Assembly: GCA_050012855.1 (NCBI GenBank)
Contig: JBEKGJ010000005.1
Span: forward strand, 62,001 to 126,000
Origin: JAJXZJ01 sp050012855
GTDB taxonomy: Bacteria > Verrucomicrobiota > Verrucomicrobiia > Limisphaerales > J093
DNA length: 64,000 bases
Direction of reading: 5' to 3'
Shown: positions 33,423-41,072 of the stretch, piece after piece
Layout: the number at the start of each line of letters is the position of its first letter
How positions within the stretch are numbered: the first letter of the stretch is position 1
Notes under the pieces: model-generated
Database searches by the model: none
Told to the model about the DNA's origin: nothing
What the model saw: the letters and a program-made list of their open reading frames with translations, nothing else
Made by a program: the position numbers and the translations under genes

Positions 33423-34280
33423 ATGCTTTTCCGGAGGCCCCGCCGAATTCCCGGTCGCGCGCAGCGGCTCGCTGGCGGTTTCACGTTGATCGAACTGCTG
33501 GTCGTTATTGCCATCATCGCCATCCTGGCAAGCCTGCTGCTCCCGGCCCTGGGCCGTGCCAAAATGAAGGCCACGCAGGCCGCCTGCGCGTCGAACCAGA
33601 AACAGTTGATCCTCGCCTGGACCATGTATTCGACCGACAACAACGAAGCCCTGTTGTCCACCAGCACGCTGGGGTTGGCGGGGGGCGGTTGGTGGTTGGG
33701 CCCGGCGGCACCGGGCATCGTCGCCAGCATCACCACGACCGAGGCGTTGCGCCGCGTCACCGTGGGAATGCAGGGCTCACCCCTCTACAAATACGCCCCG
33801 GCGGTCGGCGCCGCGCATTGCCCCGGCGACCTGCGGACGAAGCGGCTGCGTCCGGGGTCGGGCTGGGCTTATGACAGCTATTCGCTGGCCGACTCGATGG
33901 CCGGCGGCAACGAGTGGAACACGGGCGCCGGGGAGTTTTACACCAAGACCACCCAAATCCAGTCGCCGTCCGATGCCTTCGTGTTCATCGAGGAGTCGGA
34001 TCCGCGCGGCTACAATGAGGGGACCTGGGCGTTCGAGTTGAGCCCGCCGGGGTGGGTGGACGGCTTCGCGGCCTTCCACGGCACCGTGTCCACGTTCGCG
34101 TTCGCCGACAGCCATATCGAGTCGGATCGCTGGCTCGAAGCCTCGACCATCACGGCGGCCCAGAATTTTGCGCAGGGGACGAGTTTCTTCTATTGGAACG
34201 GCGGCGACGTGAAGAAAAACCGCGACTTCATCTGGGTCTGGGACCATTTCCAATGGCCCAACTGGAAGCCGCTGCAATAG
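33423..34280 (+). CDS. Type II/IV pseudopilin-like protein (prepilin N-terminal methylation domain)
   Basis: The 285-residue protein begins with a basic leader and the prepilin peptidase site G^FTLIELLVVIAIIAILASL. A hydrophobic helix (residues 21-45) and the segment beginning ACASNQKQLILAWTMYSTDN follow, then a C-terminal domain with HGTVSTFAFADSHIESDRW. That last part corresponds to the H-X9-DG signature of PVC-group pseudopilins but has S for G. These proteins are membrane-inserted by the secretion/pilus machinery. Individual roles are largely unknown. No secretion genes are adjacent. The start at 33423 is placed directly before the basic leader. Confidence 0.85.
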   Translation: MLFRRPRRIPGRAQRLAGGFTLIELLVVIAIIAILASLLLPALGRAKMKATQAACASNQKQLILAWTMYSTDNNEALLSTSTLGLAGGGWWLGPAAPGIVASITTTEALRRVTVGMQGSPLYKYAPAVGAAHCPGDLRTKRLRPGSGWAYDSYSLADSMAGGNEWNTGAGEFYTKTTQIQSPSDAFVFIEESDPRGYNEGTWAFELSPPGWVDGFAAFHGTVSTFAFADSHIESDRWLEASTITAAQNFAQGTSFFYWNGGDVKKNRDFIWVWDHFQWPNWKPLQ

Positions 34281-34306
34281 CGTCGTTCCTACGAACGTCT
34301 GAAATT

Positions 34307-34333
34307 GGCGGCGCTCTTCCGAGCCGCCGCTAC
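34307..34333. repeat. Short palindromic intergenic repeat (copy 2 of 2)
   Basis: The arms GGCGGCGCTC and GAGCCGCCGC flank TTCC. It matches 2631-2657 apart from one base. It lies between the convergent pseudopilin and lysS genes and could act as a hairpin on either transcript. Confidence 0.65.
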
Positions 34334-34352
34334 GAACCCGATCCAGGCGCAG

Positions 34353-36146
34353 CTATTTCGGTTTCAATTGGGGGAAGAGGATCACGTCGCGGATGCTCTC
34401 CTGACCCAGCAGCATCATGCACAAACGGTCAATGCCAATGCCGATGCCGCCGGCGGGTGGCATGCCATGCTCCAGCGCCACAAGAAAATCCTCGTCCAGT
34501 TTCTGCTGTTCGCCGCCCGCCTGGTGCTCCAAGCGCTCCCGCTGCTCGAGCGGGTCATTCTGCTCGGTGTAGCCGGGCGCGATCTCCTGGCCGTTGATGC
34601 ACAACTCGAAGACCTCGACCGTGGTCGGATCCTCGGGCGAGAGCTTCGCGAGTGGCACGAGTTCCTTCGGCAGGTGGGTAACGAACGTCGGCTGGATCAG
34701 CGTCGGCTCGATTAATTTTTCAAACACCGCGCCGGTGACTTCAAAGTCGGCGTAATCTTTTGTGATTTCCGCGCCGAGGTCATGCGTGCGTTGGCGACGT
34801 TCGGCTGGTGAAATTTCAAACCAATCCGCGCCCGCTTTTTCACGAACCAAATCTTTGTATTTCAAACGTTTCCAATTTGGCGTAAGTGAAATTTCAGATT
34901 CACTCTGCAACTTCTTCAAATCGTGCAAAATTATATCAAACGGACGGCATGCCGTTGAAATTTCGGGCGCAGTTAGCTGTAAAATGTCCTGCAAGCGGGA
35001 AATTCGTTCCGAAAAACGATGCTTCATTTCTTCGGTGAACGTGGCTGCTTGTGCAAGCATTTCAACATATGGTTTCTGGCCAACTTGGTCACAGAGTGCC
35101 TCATATTCCGACCAATAACTTCCCAAAACCTCCATGGAAACTCGTTCCATTTGCTTTTCGTTCATCGCGACCTTACTGCGATTCCTATGATTCAACAAAT
35201 TTGCCGACGACTCTTGAAAAGCAGAATCAAGCCGAGCAATCACTGCACTTAATTCTGCATTTGCAGTTCGCGGAATTGTAAGCGTGCCTAAAACCTTTTG
35301 CGCGACATGGCAGATCATCGACTCCACCAGTTCCATCATGGTCTCGTAATCGCCGAACGCCTGATAGGCCTCGAGCATGGTGAACTCGGGATTGTGTTTG
35401 CGAGACAGGCCTTCGTTGCGGAAAATGCGGCCGATCTCGAACACGCGATCAAATCCGCCGACCAACAGGCGCTTGAGGTACAGTTCGATCGCGATGCGCA
35501 GGTAAAAGTTGCAGCCGAGGGCGTTGTGGTGGGTGACGAACGGCTGCGCCGCCGCGCCGCCGGGGATCGCCTGCATCATCGGAGTCTCCACCTCCACGTA
35601 GCCGCGTTCGTGCAGGAAATTCCGGATTTCGCGGATGATGGCGCTGCGCTTGAGCATCACGTCCTTCACGTCCGGGTTCGCCATCAGATCGAGGTAGCGC
35701 TGGCGGTAGCGGATTTCGGTGTCTTCGAGGCCGTGCCATTTGGCCGGCGGCGGCCGCAGCGCCTTGGCGAGGATGATGAAGCTGGTGATCCTGGCCGAGA
35801 TTTCACCGGTCCGTGTGGTGAACATCGTGCCGCGGATGCCGATGAAATCCGCGAGATCGAGATGCCGGAAGAGGTCGAACTGCTCGTCGCCGAGGACGTT
35901 TTTCTGGGCGTAAATCTGGATGCGGCCGGAGTCGTCGCGGAGGTCCAGGAACATGCTTTTGCCCATGTCGCGATGGGCGGTGATGCGGCCGGCGAGGGCG
36001 ACTTCGCGGCCCTCGGCGTAATTCGCGCGGGCCTGGGCGCAGGTTTCGGCGGGCGAGAATTTGTTGCGGAACGGGTCAATGCCCTTCGCCCGCAGCGCGG
36101 CGAGCTTGGCCTTGCGCTGTTCGATCAATGCGTTGGTGTCATCCAT
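34353..36146 (-). CDS. lysS: Lysyl-tRNA synthetase (class II) with an internal in-frame insertion
   Basis: The protein has 597 residues, about 100 more than usual LysS. The N-terminal OB-fold anticodon-binding domain is complete (VALAGRITAHRDMGKSMFLD). Catalytic motif 1 (RYLDLMANPDV), motif 2 (IFRNEGLSRKHNPEFTMLEA) and motif 3 (GIGIGIDRLCMMLLG) are intact, as are the lysine-binding residues. After residue 292 (LGTLTIPR) a helical insert of about 120 residues interrupts the fold. The normal sequence resumes at SEISLTPNWKRLKYKDLV. The gene should be functional because the frame is kept on both sides. The start at 36146 is MDDTNALIEQ; upstream in-frame codons run into a dispersed repeat. Confidence 0.93.
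   Translation of the reverse strand: MDDTNALIEQRKAKLAALRAKGIDPFRNKFSPAETCAQARANYAEGREVALAGRITAHRDMGKSMFLDLRDDSGRIQIYAQKNVLGDEQFDLFRHLDLADFIGIRGTMFTTRTGEISARITSFIILAKALRPPPAKWHGLEDTEIRYRQRYLDLMANPDVKDVMLKRSAIIREIRNFLHERGYVEVETPMMQAIPGGAAAQPFVTHHNALGCNFYLRIAIELYLKRLLVGGFDRVFEIGRIFRNEGLSRKHNPEFTMLEAYQAFGDYETMMELVESMICHVAQKVLGTLTIPRTANAELSAVIARLDSAFQESSANLLNHRNRSKVAMNEKQMERVSMEVLGSYWSEYEALCDQVGQKPYVEMLAQAATFTEEMKHRFSERISRLQDILQLTAPEISTACRPFDIILHDLKKLQSESEISLTPNWKRLKYKDLVREKAGADWFEISPAERRQRTHDLGAEITKDYADFEVTGAVFEKLIEPTLIQPTFVTHLPKELVPLAKLSPEDPTTVEVFELCINGQEIAPGYTEQNDPLEQRERLEHQAGGEQQKLDEDFLVALEHGMPPAGGIGIGIDRLCMMLLGQESIRDVILFPQLKPK
34905..35270 (-). other. AT-rich in-frame insertion inside lysS
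   Basis: About 120 codons separate two parts of the LysS catalytic domain. The encoded segment is predicted helical (MNEKQMERVSMEVLGSYWSE, FTEEMKHRFSERISRLQDIL) and resembles nothing I recognise. Base use changes sharply: codons are AT-rich (many AAA, GAA, ATT), unlike the flanking lysS. The AT-rich zone extends slightly past the insert, to about 34790 and 35290. No intein splice motifs are present at the borders (no Cys/Ser start, no His-Asn end). Confidence 0.75.
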
Positions 36147-36256
36147 AAAACGATCAGGCGAGATGAAACCCGAACGGAGCGGGTTGTGCAAGGCAACCGT
36201 GGGCGGGTCAGACAGGGAAGCGTCAGAAACGTACCGGCCGGATATGGCCCCGTGGC

Positions 36257-36412
36257 GGGGAGCACAGGCCACTGGCCTGTGCCGTCGGGCGGCCCGCCCG
36301 GCGGAACGGCGCGGGATGAAATGCAGCGGGCGCCGCCGCATCCCGATTGTTTTTCCAATTCCACCCGGCGAGCCGCCGGGCGGGACGGGCGAGTCGCCCG
36401 TGCCACCCAATG
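36257..36412. repeat. Long dispersed repeat (copy 2 of 2)
   Basis: It has the same order of parts as 33204-33355: GGGGAGCACAGGCCACTGGC, GGGCGGCCCGCCCGGCGG and finally GACGGGCGAGTCGCCCGTGC. It fills the 291-bp gap between lysS and the CRTAC1 gene, both on the minus strand. Nothing else is visible in that gap. Confidence 0.65.
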
Positions 36413-36437
36413 CAGGTGTGTCCGCCGTGCGGTCGCT

Positions 36438-38180
36438 TCATTTCGCGCCGGTGCCTTGGCGCAGCGTGTAAATGTGGTTCGCCGGAAACGGCCCGAACGA
36501 CTCCTCGCCGCCCCGCGGCCAGCGGACGACCACGCGTTCGGCGTTCGCGAGGGCGCCCAGGCCGAAGTGGACCCGCGGGTCGTTGCTCGAGCAATAACTT
36601 TGGTTGGGCATCACGTACTGCCACGAGCGCCGGCTGCCGGCTTCGAGGCGGACGAGCGCGCCGACGGCGTCGGTGTTGCGCGGATCGAGCAGGCGGAACT
36701 TGATCCAGTGGCCGCGGTGGCCGACGAGATTGCGCAGGACGCGGGTGGGTCCGTCGCGGTTGGTTACGATGATGTCAATGCCGCCGTCGTCGTCGAGGTC
36801 GCCGAAGGCCGCGCCCCGGCCGGCGGTGAGGAGGACGGGTTGGGTGCCGCCCTGCGGAAAGACCTCCTCGAACTCGCCGGGAGCGATGCCGCGGAGCAGG
36901 TTGCTCGGCTCGGCGTATTCGTTATGCGGATCGAGTTCGGTTTCCCCGCGTTTCACCCGGCCGTTGGCAATGTAGCCGTCGAGCAGACCGTCGTTGTTGA
37001 AGTCGAAAAAGCCGACGCCGAAACTGGTGTAAGGACCGCTGGGCGTGCCGGGACCGTGGGCGGCGACGTAATCCACAAAATAGCCATTGGTGTTTACGAA
37101 CAAGCGGTTTGCTTCGCCCACGAGGTGCGTGATGAAGAGGTCGAACACGCCACGGTTGAACGTGTCCACGACGGCGATGCCCATGCCTGCTTCGGAGATG
37201 CCCATGCCGTTGACCGCACAGCCGCGCAGCATGGCTTCGTCCCTGAAGGTGCCGTCGCCCTGGTTGATCCAAAGCTGATTGGGCGTGGCGTCATTGGCGA
37301 CATAGATGTCCGGCCGGCCATCGCCGTTGAAATCGGCACAGACCACGCCCAGGCCGTAGCCGTAGGCGCGGTCGAGCCCGGCGGCGGCGGTGACATCCTC
37401 GAAGGTGCCGTCGCCGCGGTTGTGGTAAAGCGTGCAGGGTTGCATCGCCTTGTAGTTGAGGGGCGAGCAGTAGTCGGGCTTGCCGCCCTGCGAAAAGCAC
37501 TCGGTTTCGAGTTCCGGCGACCAGCGGATGTAGTTGGCGACGACCAGATCGAGGTTGCCGTCGCCGTCGTAGTCGAAGAACGCGGCGCTGGTGCCCCAGG
37601 CGACGTGACCGACGCCCGCTTCCCGGGTGACGTCCGTGAACGTGCCGTCGCCGTTGTTCCGATAGAGCGTGTTCGTTCCCAGCGCCGTGACGTAGATGTC
37701 CACATGGCCGTCGTGGTTATAGTCGCCGCAGGCCACGCCCATGCCAAACGAACCGTTGCCGCGGATGCCCGCGGCTTCGGTCACGTCCTGGAATTTCCAG
37801 TTGCCGAGGTTGCGGTAGAGCTTGTGCGTGGGCCGGTTGGTCGCGTCGGGATACAGCGAGCCCGCCTGGACGCAAAAGATGTCGAGCCGGCCGTCGCCAT
37901 CGTAATCGAGCACGCCCACGCCGCCGCCTTTGATCTCGGGCATCAAGTAATGCCCGGCACGGTGACCGGTGGTCATCTGGAACGGGATGCCCGCGGCGGC
38001 GGCGACGTCCTCGAACCAGGGCTCACTGTTGGTGGCGGGTCGCGCCGCGGTATGACGCGGCGGCGCGGAGTCGGGTGGCTTGGAGCAGCCGGCGAGCAGA
38101 GCGATCACGGCCAGCAACGTCAGCCAGTGGGGATTCCATGGTGGCCACCGCCGGGGCTGAGATGGGTTGGGGAGAAACAT
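36438..38180 (-). CDS. CRTAC1-family lipoprotein (FG-GAP repeats plus ASPIC/UnbV domain)
   Basis: The 580-residue protein has a lipobox LLAGC (LTLLAVIALLAGCSKPP), so it should be a lipoprotein. The body has many FG-GAP/VCBS motifs (LDYDGDGRLDIFCV, GDYNHDGHVDIYVT, FDYDGDGNLDLVVANYI, DFNGDGRPDIYVAND, GDLDDDGGIDIIV) forming a calcium-binding propeller. The C-terminal ASPIC/UnbV domain contains HWIKFRLLDPRNTDAVGALV and VHFGLGALANAERVVVRWPR. Proteins of this family are common in PVC bacteria and are usually paired with TPR proteins, as here. The role is unproven but surface binding is likely. The ATG at 38180 is 2 bp after the upstream TPR stop; a TTG at 38186 would overlap it. Confidence 0.87.
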   Translation of the reverse strand: MFLPNPSQPRRWPPWNPHWLTLLAVIALLAGCSKPPDSAPPRHTAARPATNSEPWFEDVAAAAGIPFQMTTGHRAGHYLMPEIKGGGVGVLDYDGDGRLDIFCVQAGSLYPDATNRPTHKLYRNLGNWKFQDVTEAAGIRGNGSFGMGVACGDYNHDGHVDIYVTALGTNTLYRNNGDGTFTDVTREAGVGHVAWGTSAAFFDYDGDGNLDLVVANYIRWSPELETECFSQGGKPDYCSPLNYKAMQPCTLYHNRGDGTFEDVTAAAGLDRAYGYGLGVVCADFNGDGRPDIYVANDATPNQLWINQGDGTFRDEAMLRGCAVNGMGISEAGMGIAVVDTFNRGVFDLFITHLVGEANRLFVNTNGYFVDYVAAHGPGTPSGPYTSFGVGFFDFNNDGLLDGYIANGRVKRGETELDPHNEYAEPSNLLRGIAPGEFEEVFPQGGTQPVLLTAGRGAAFGDLDDDGGIDIIVTNRDGPTRVLRNLVGHRGHWIKFRLLDPRNTDAVGALVRLEAGSRRSWQYVMPNQSYCSSNDPRVHFGLGALANAERVVVRWPRGGEESFGPFPANHIYTLRQGTGAK

Positions 38181-38182
38181 GA

Positions 38183-39607
38183 TCAACGGGGCGGCGGGGC
38201 CGCCAGGTGCTGACGGACCGCGGTTACGCGGGGATCCTGCGGCGCGATCTGTTCGGCGGCCTGGAGGGCGGCGACGGCCTGGTTGGTGTGACCCAGTTGC
38301 CAGTGGAGTTCGGCGAGGCGGAGGCGCGCCGGCAGGAACGCCGGGTCCATGGTGGCGGCCTTCTCGTATTCCTCGAGCGCGGCATCGGAGCGGTTGAGGT
38401 TCTGAAACAGAATGTCCCCCATGTCCGTGTGAATTTGCGCGTTGCGCGGGTCGCAGGCGGAGGCCTTTTCGAGCGCGGCGACGGCCTCGGCGTCGCGTTC
38501 CTGGGCAAGGAGGGCATTGGCGCGCGCCAGGTGGGCCTGCACGGTGCCGGGGCCCAATTCCACGGCGCGGTCGGCGTTGGTGAGGGCCTCGTTGTTGCGT
38601 CCCAACGCGAGATAAACGGTGGAGAGCAGGGTGAAACCCGGGATATGGTGCGGGTCGAGTTGGACGGCGTGCTGGACGACCGGCAGGGCCTTTTGCGGCA
38701 GGCCGGCCTGGTTGTAGGCGAAGCCCAGGTTGTTGAGCAGCGACACGCTGTTCGTGTTGAAGCGCAGGGCCGTTTCGAGGATCGCGACCGCCTTGGCCGG
38801 ATGGCCGGCGACGATGTACTCGTGCGCCATGTCCACCTGGTCCTGGATGCGCTTCATGTGCTGTGGCGCCTGGACGGACCAGGCGTCAGGCATCGGGTAA
38901 TGCTGGGTGTCGAGGCCGAGCCTGAGTTCGCGTTCGGCCTCCGCCGTGCGGCCGGCGCGCTGGCAGGCCTGGCCGAGGAGAAAGTGGGCGGGTTTGGCGG
39001 ACGGATCCGCGCGCACGGCCTGTTCGAGCCATTTCACTGCATTCGTGGCGTCGCCCTGGCGCAGGCAGGCGTCGCCCAGCCCGGCATAACCGCGCCATTC
39101 CTGCGGTGCCAGTTCGGTCAGCCGCTGAAACGCCTTGGCCGCCTCGGTGACCGCGCCGCCGGCCAGCAGGGTTTCGCCCAGCCGGGAAAAGCCAGGGGCA
39201 AACCGCGGGTACTCCGCCGTCAACTGGCGGAAGCGTCGCAACGCCTCGTCCTTTTCGCCCAGTTCCTGGCAGGCAACGGCATAATACATCTGCGCCAGGG
39301 GCTCGCGCGGCAACATGCGGACGACATCCTGGAAGGCGCCCTTCGCCTCGGTCCAGAGGCCGTTGGCGGCGTAGGTCAGCGCCAGGGCGATGCGGGGCTG
39401 GGGATCGCGGGGCGCGGCGAGCACCGCGCGGATCTGGTCGGCGACATAGGCGCGCAATTGCGGCTCGAGCCGGGCGGGATCGGGCGGCACGGACACCTCG
39501 GGCGGCGGTGTGAACCAGGCGCGCAGGGCCAGCGCGGCGACGGCCACCAGAACGACGCCAGCGGCGAGCCAGGCGACCCACTTACGGCGTTGGTGTGAGG
39601 CGTTCAT
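38183..39607 (-). CDS. Membrane-anchored tetratricopeptide repeat protein
   Basis: The 474-residue protein has a short basic start, one N-terminal membrane helix (WVAWLAAGVVLVAVAALALR) and a periplasmic array of about ten TPRs (PRIALALTYAANGLWTEAKG, PHHIPGFTLLSTVYLALGRN, PAFLPARLRLAELHWQLGHT). TPR arrays bind other proteins. It is immediately followed by the CRTAC1 lipoprotein gene (2-bp gap) and is probably co-translated with it, suggesting the two proteins interact. The start at 39607 is used; an in-frame upstream start at 39643 would precede a non-membrane extension. Confidence 0.85.
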   Translation of the reverse strand: MNASHQRRKWVAWLAAGVVLVAVAALALRAWFTPPPEVSVPPDPARLEPQLRAYVADQIRAVLAAPRDPQPRIALALTYAANGLWTEAKGAFQDVVRMLPREPLAQMYYAVACQELGEKDEALRRFRQLTAEYPRFAPGFSRLGETLLAGGAVTEAAKAFQRLTELAPQEWRGYAGLGDACLRQGDATNAVKWLEQAVRADPSAKPAHFLLGQACQRAGRTAEAERELRLGLDTQHYPMPDAWSVQAPQHMKRIQDQVDMAHEYIVAGHPAKAVAILETALRFNTNSVSLLNNLGFAYNQAGLPQKALPVVQHAVQLDPHHIPGFTLLSTVYLALGRNNEALTNADRAVELGPGTVQAHLARANALLAQERDAEAVAALEKASACDPRNAQIHTDMGDILFQNLNRSDAALEEYEKAATMDPAFLPARLRLAELHWQLGHTNQAVAALQAAEQIAPQDPRVTAVRQHLAAPPPR

Positions 39608-39817
39608 GGCGGCTTGATCGTTCGTGATGGCGACACCGCGCATCCTGGTGCGGTGCCACCGGAAAACAGCCTTTCACAAAGCCCCAATGGCGTCAAACCA
39701 GTGTTGGGCCATCGGCGTTCGGCGCCGGGCAGGCCCGTTCGGCGCAGTGGATTGCGGTCGCGGTCGCCCCCCGCCGCTTTGAAGAGCGTGTAAGTTTGTA
39801 GTAAAAGAAGATGCGAG

Positions 39818-39894
39818 TGGCGCGTCCGACAGGACTCGAACCTGTAACCTTCTGATCCGAAGTCAGAAGCTCTATCCAATTGAGCTACGGACGC
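39818..39894 (-). tRNA. tRNA-Arg (anticodon UCG)
   Basis: The minus strand folds as a cloverleaf: acceptor stem GCGTCCG/CGGACGC, D-arm GCTCAATTGGATAGAGC, anticodon stem TCTGA/TCAGA with loop CTTCGGA, and T-arm ACAGG-TTCGAGT-CCTGT. The loop gives anticodon UCG (reads CGA). A CCA end is encoded. It lies between the TPR gene and the second restriction-modification module, a site type often used by integrating elements; I see no duplicated tRNA end nearby. Confidence 0.95.
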
Positions 39895-39954
39895 CGCCGA
39901 AGTGCGTCTACCCTAGCCGTCGCCAAGGTCCGCTACAAGTCCCCTCATCGTTCC

Positions 39955-41001
39955 CTATCGGCGACCATGCGCTCCGCCTTTTGTGTGCGTCCCCGCACCA
40001 CGCTTCGGTTTATTGTTTGCCGGGCAAGCCGAATCAGGCGAGGCCTGCCTGGTTTCGGCCACCCTTTCAGCCAAAGCGAAGTCGAGCTGGTTGACGGACG
40101 AAACCGGAACACCGTATTCCACTTCAAACTCAGTTTCCTGCCCCTGGAACCCTGGATACAGCGCAGTCAATCGGGGGATCGCTTCTCGGGCTTGTGTGAA
40201 AAAGTGTTCGTCAACCTCAATGCCGATGGCTTCGTAGCCGACAGCGCCGGCCGCGGCAATCGTGGAGCCGGAACCCATGAAGGAATCCAACACCACGCCT
40301 TCCCCCAGCGGCAGCAACGCCCGCACGAGCACGCGCATGAAATGCTGCGGCTTCAGGCAGGGATGATCCGAAATGGCGGCTTCACGGTTGGGTGTCCTCC
40401 CGCTGGGAATGACATCGGGCAGCGGGCGTTCGCCCGCCAGCCGGCGCAAACCACCGGTCTTCCAGCGTCGGAGATTTTCGGCAACAGTTCGCTCGGAAAC
40501 CGGCTTGCGGAAGAGCATCCACGGTTCGTAGGCGCCTTTCGGGGTCACACAGACGCCGGGAAATTCCCTCTCGGCGTTCTTCGGCCGGTCGCCGCCACGA
40601 AAGCTGAAATAGAGGCGCAACAGGGCGGGCCGGATCTCGAAGCCCGCCTCCGCCATGGCCACTTGCACGAGGGGCTGAAGCATCGGATGCCCCGCCACGC
40701 ACACGTGAGCACCCGGCACGAGGGCCGGAAGCAGCAACCCTCCCCACTCGCGAAAATAGCGGCGCAACTGGTCCTTCTGCGCCTCGTTCAAGATGGTGAA
40801 GCGGGGCAGCGGGTCGCGCTGGCTGCCACCGATGGCCGGGGGCAACCGCCACACGCCGCCGCGTCCCGCCCGCAGCTTGGCGATTTCCTTTTCCGTGAAT
40901 TCAAGCAAGCCGTAGGGCGGGTCGGTGCAGACCGCGTGAAACGAATTGGGGGCGCATTCACGCAGCCAATCAAAACAATCGGCATGGAAAAGCTGATACA
41001 T
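39955..41001 (-). CDS. DNA methyltransferase (N4-cytosine/N6-adenine type, beta-class order)
   Basis: The 348-residue protein has motif IV TDPPYG (residues 26-31) before motif I DSFMGSGST (239-247), the order of beta-class methylases. The C-terminal part after motif I (GYEAIGIEVDEHFFTQAREA) is the usual cofactor-binding strand. It transfers methyl from S-adenosylmethionine to adenine N6 or cytosine N4. The central variable region (residues 130-225) should carry target recognition. It diverges from the HTH-endonuclease gene 71 bp away and probably protects host DNA from it. The start at 41001 opens at MYQLFHADCFDWL; an in-frame ATG at 41088 would overlap the divergent gene. Confidence 0.9.
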   Translation of the reverse strand: MYQLFHADCFDWLRECAPNSFHAVCTDPPYGLLEFTEKEIAKLRAGRGGVWRLPPAIGGSQRDPLPRFTILNEAQKDQLRRYFREWGGLLLPALVPGAHVCVAGHPMLQPLVQVAMAEAGFEIRPALLRLYFSFRGGDRPKNAEREFPGVCVTPKGAYEPWMLFRKPVSERTVAENLRRWKTGGLRRLAGERPLPDVIPSGRTPNREAAISDHPCLKPQHFMRVLVRALLPLGEGVVLDSFMGSGSTIAAAGAVGYEAIGIEVDEHFFTQAREAIPRLTALYPGFQGQETEFEVEYGVPVSSVNQLDFALAERVAETRQASPDSACPANNKPKRGAGTHTKGGAHGRR

Positions 41002-41011
41002 ACTCAACGCC

Positions 41012-41044
41012 GACAATTTCAAGTATAGGCGAAAGACAATCAAG
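41012..41044. promoter_or_regulatory. Candidate operator in the divergent spacer
   Basis: GACAATTTCAAG and GACAATCAAG form a direct repeat 11 bp apart. TGATAC (40994-40999) and GTATCA (41055-41060) form an inverted pair around them. The sites lie between a methylase gene and a gene whose product starts with an XRE-type HTH, so they are good candidates for its binding sites. Binding is not shown. Confidence 0.35.
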
Positions 41045-41072
41045 CCCCAATGCAGTATCAACCAAAGACGAA

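Noticed and set aside
34905..35270. Intein or group II intron in lysS
   Set aside because: There are no intein splice motifs and the reading frame is open, with no intron structure or reverse-transcriptase-type sequence.
35298..38213. A 971-codon open frame on the plus strand across lysS and the CRTAC1 gene
   Set aside because: It crosses two clear genes on the opposite strand, has no recognisable domain and a composition typical of GC-rich shadow frames.
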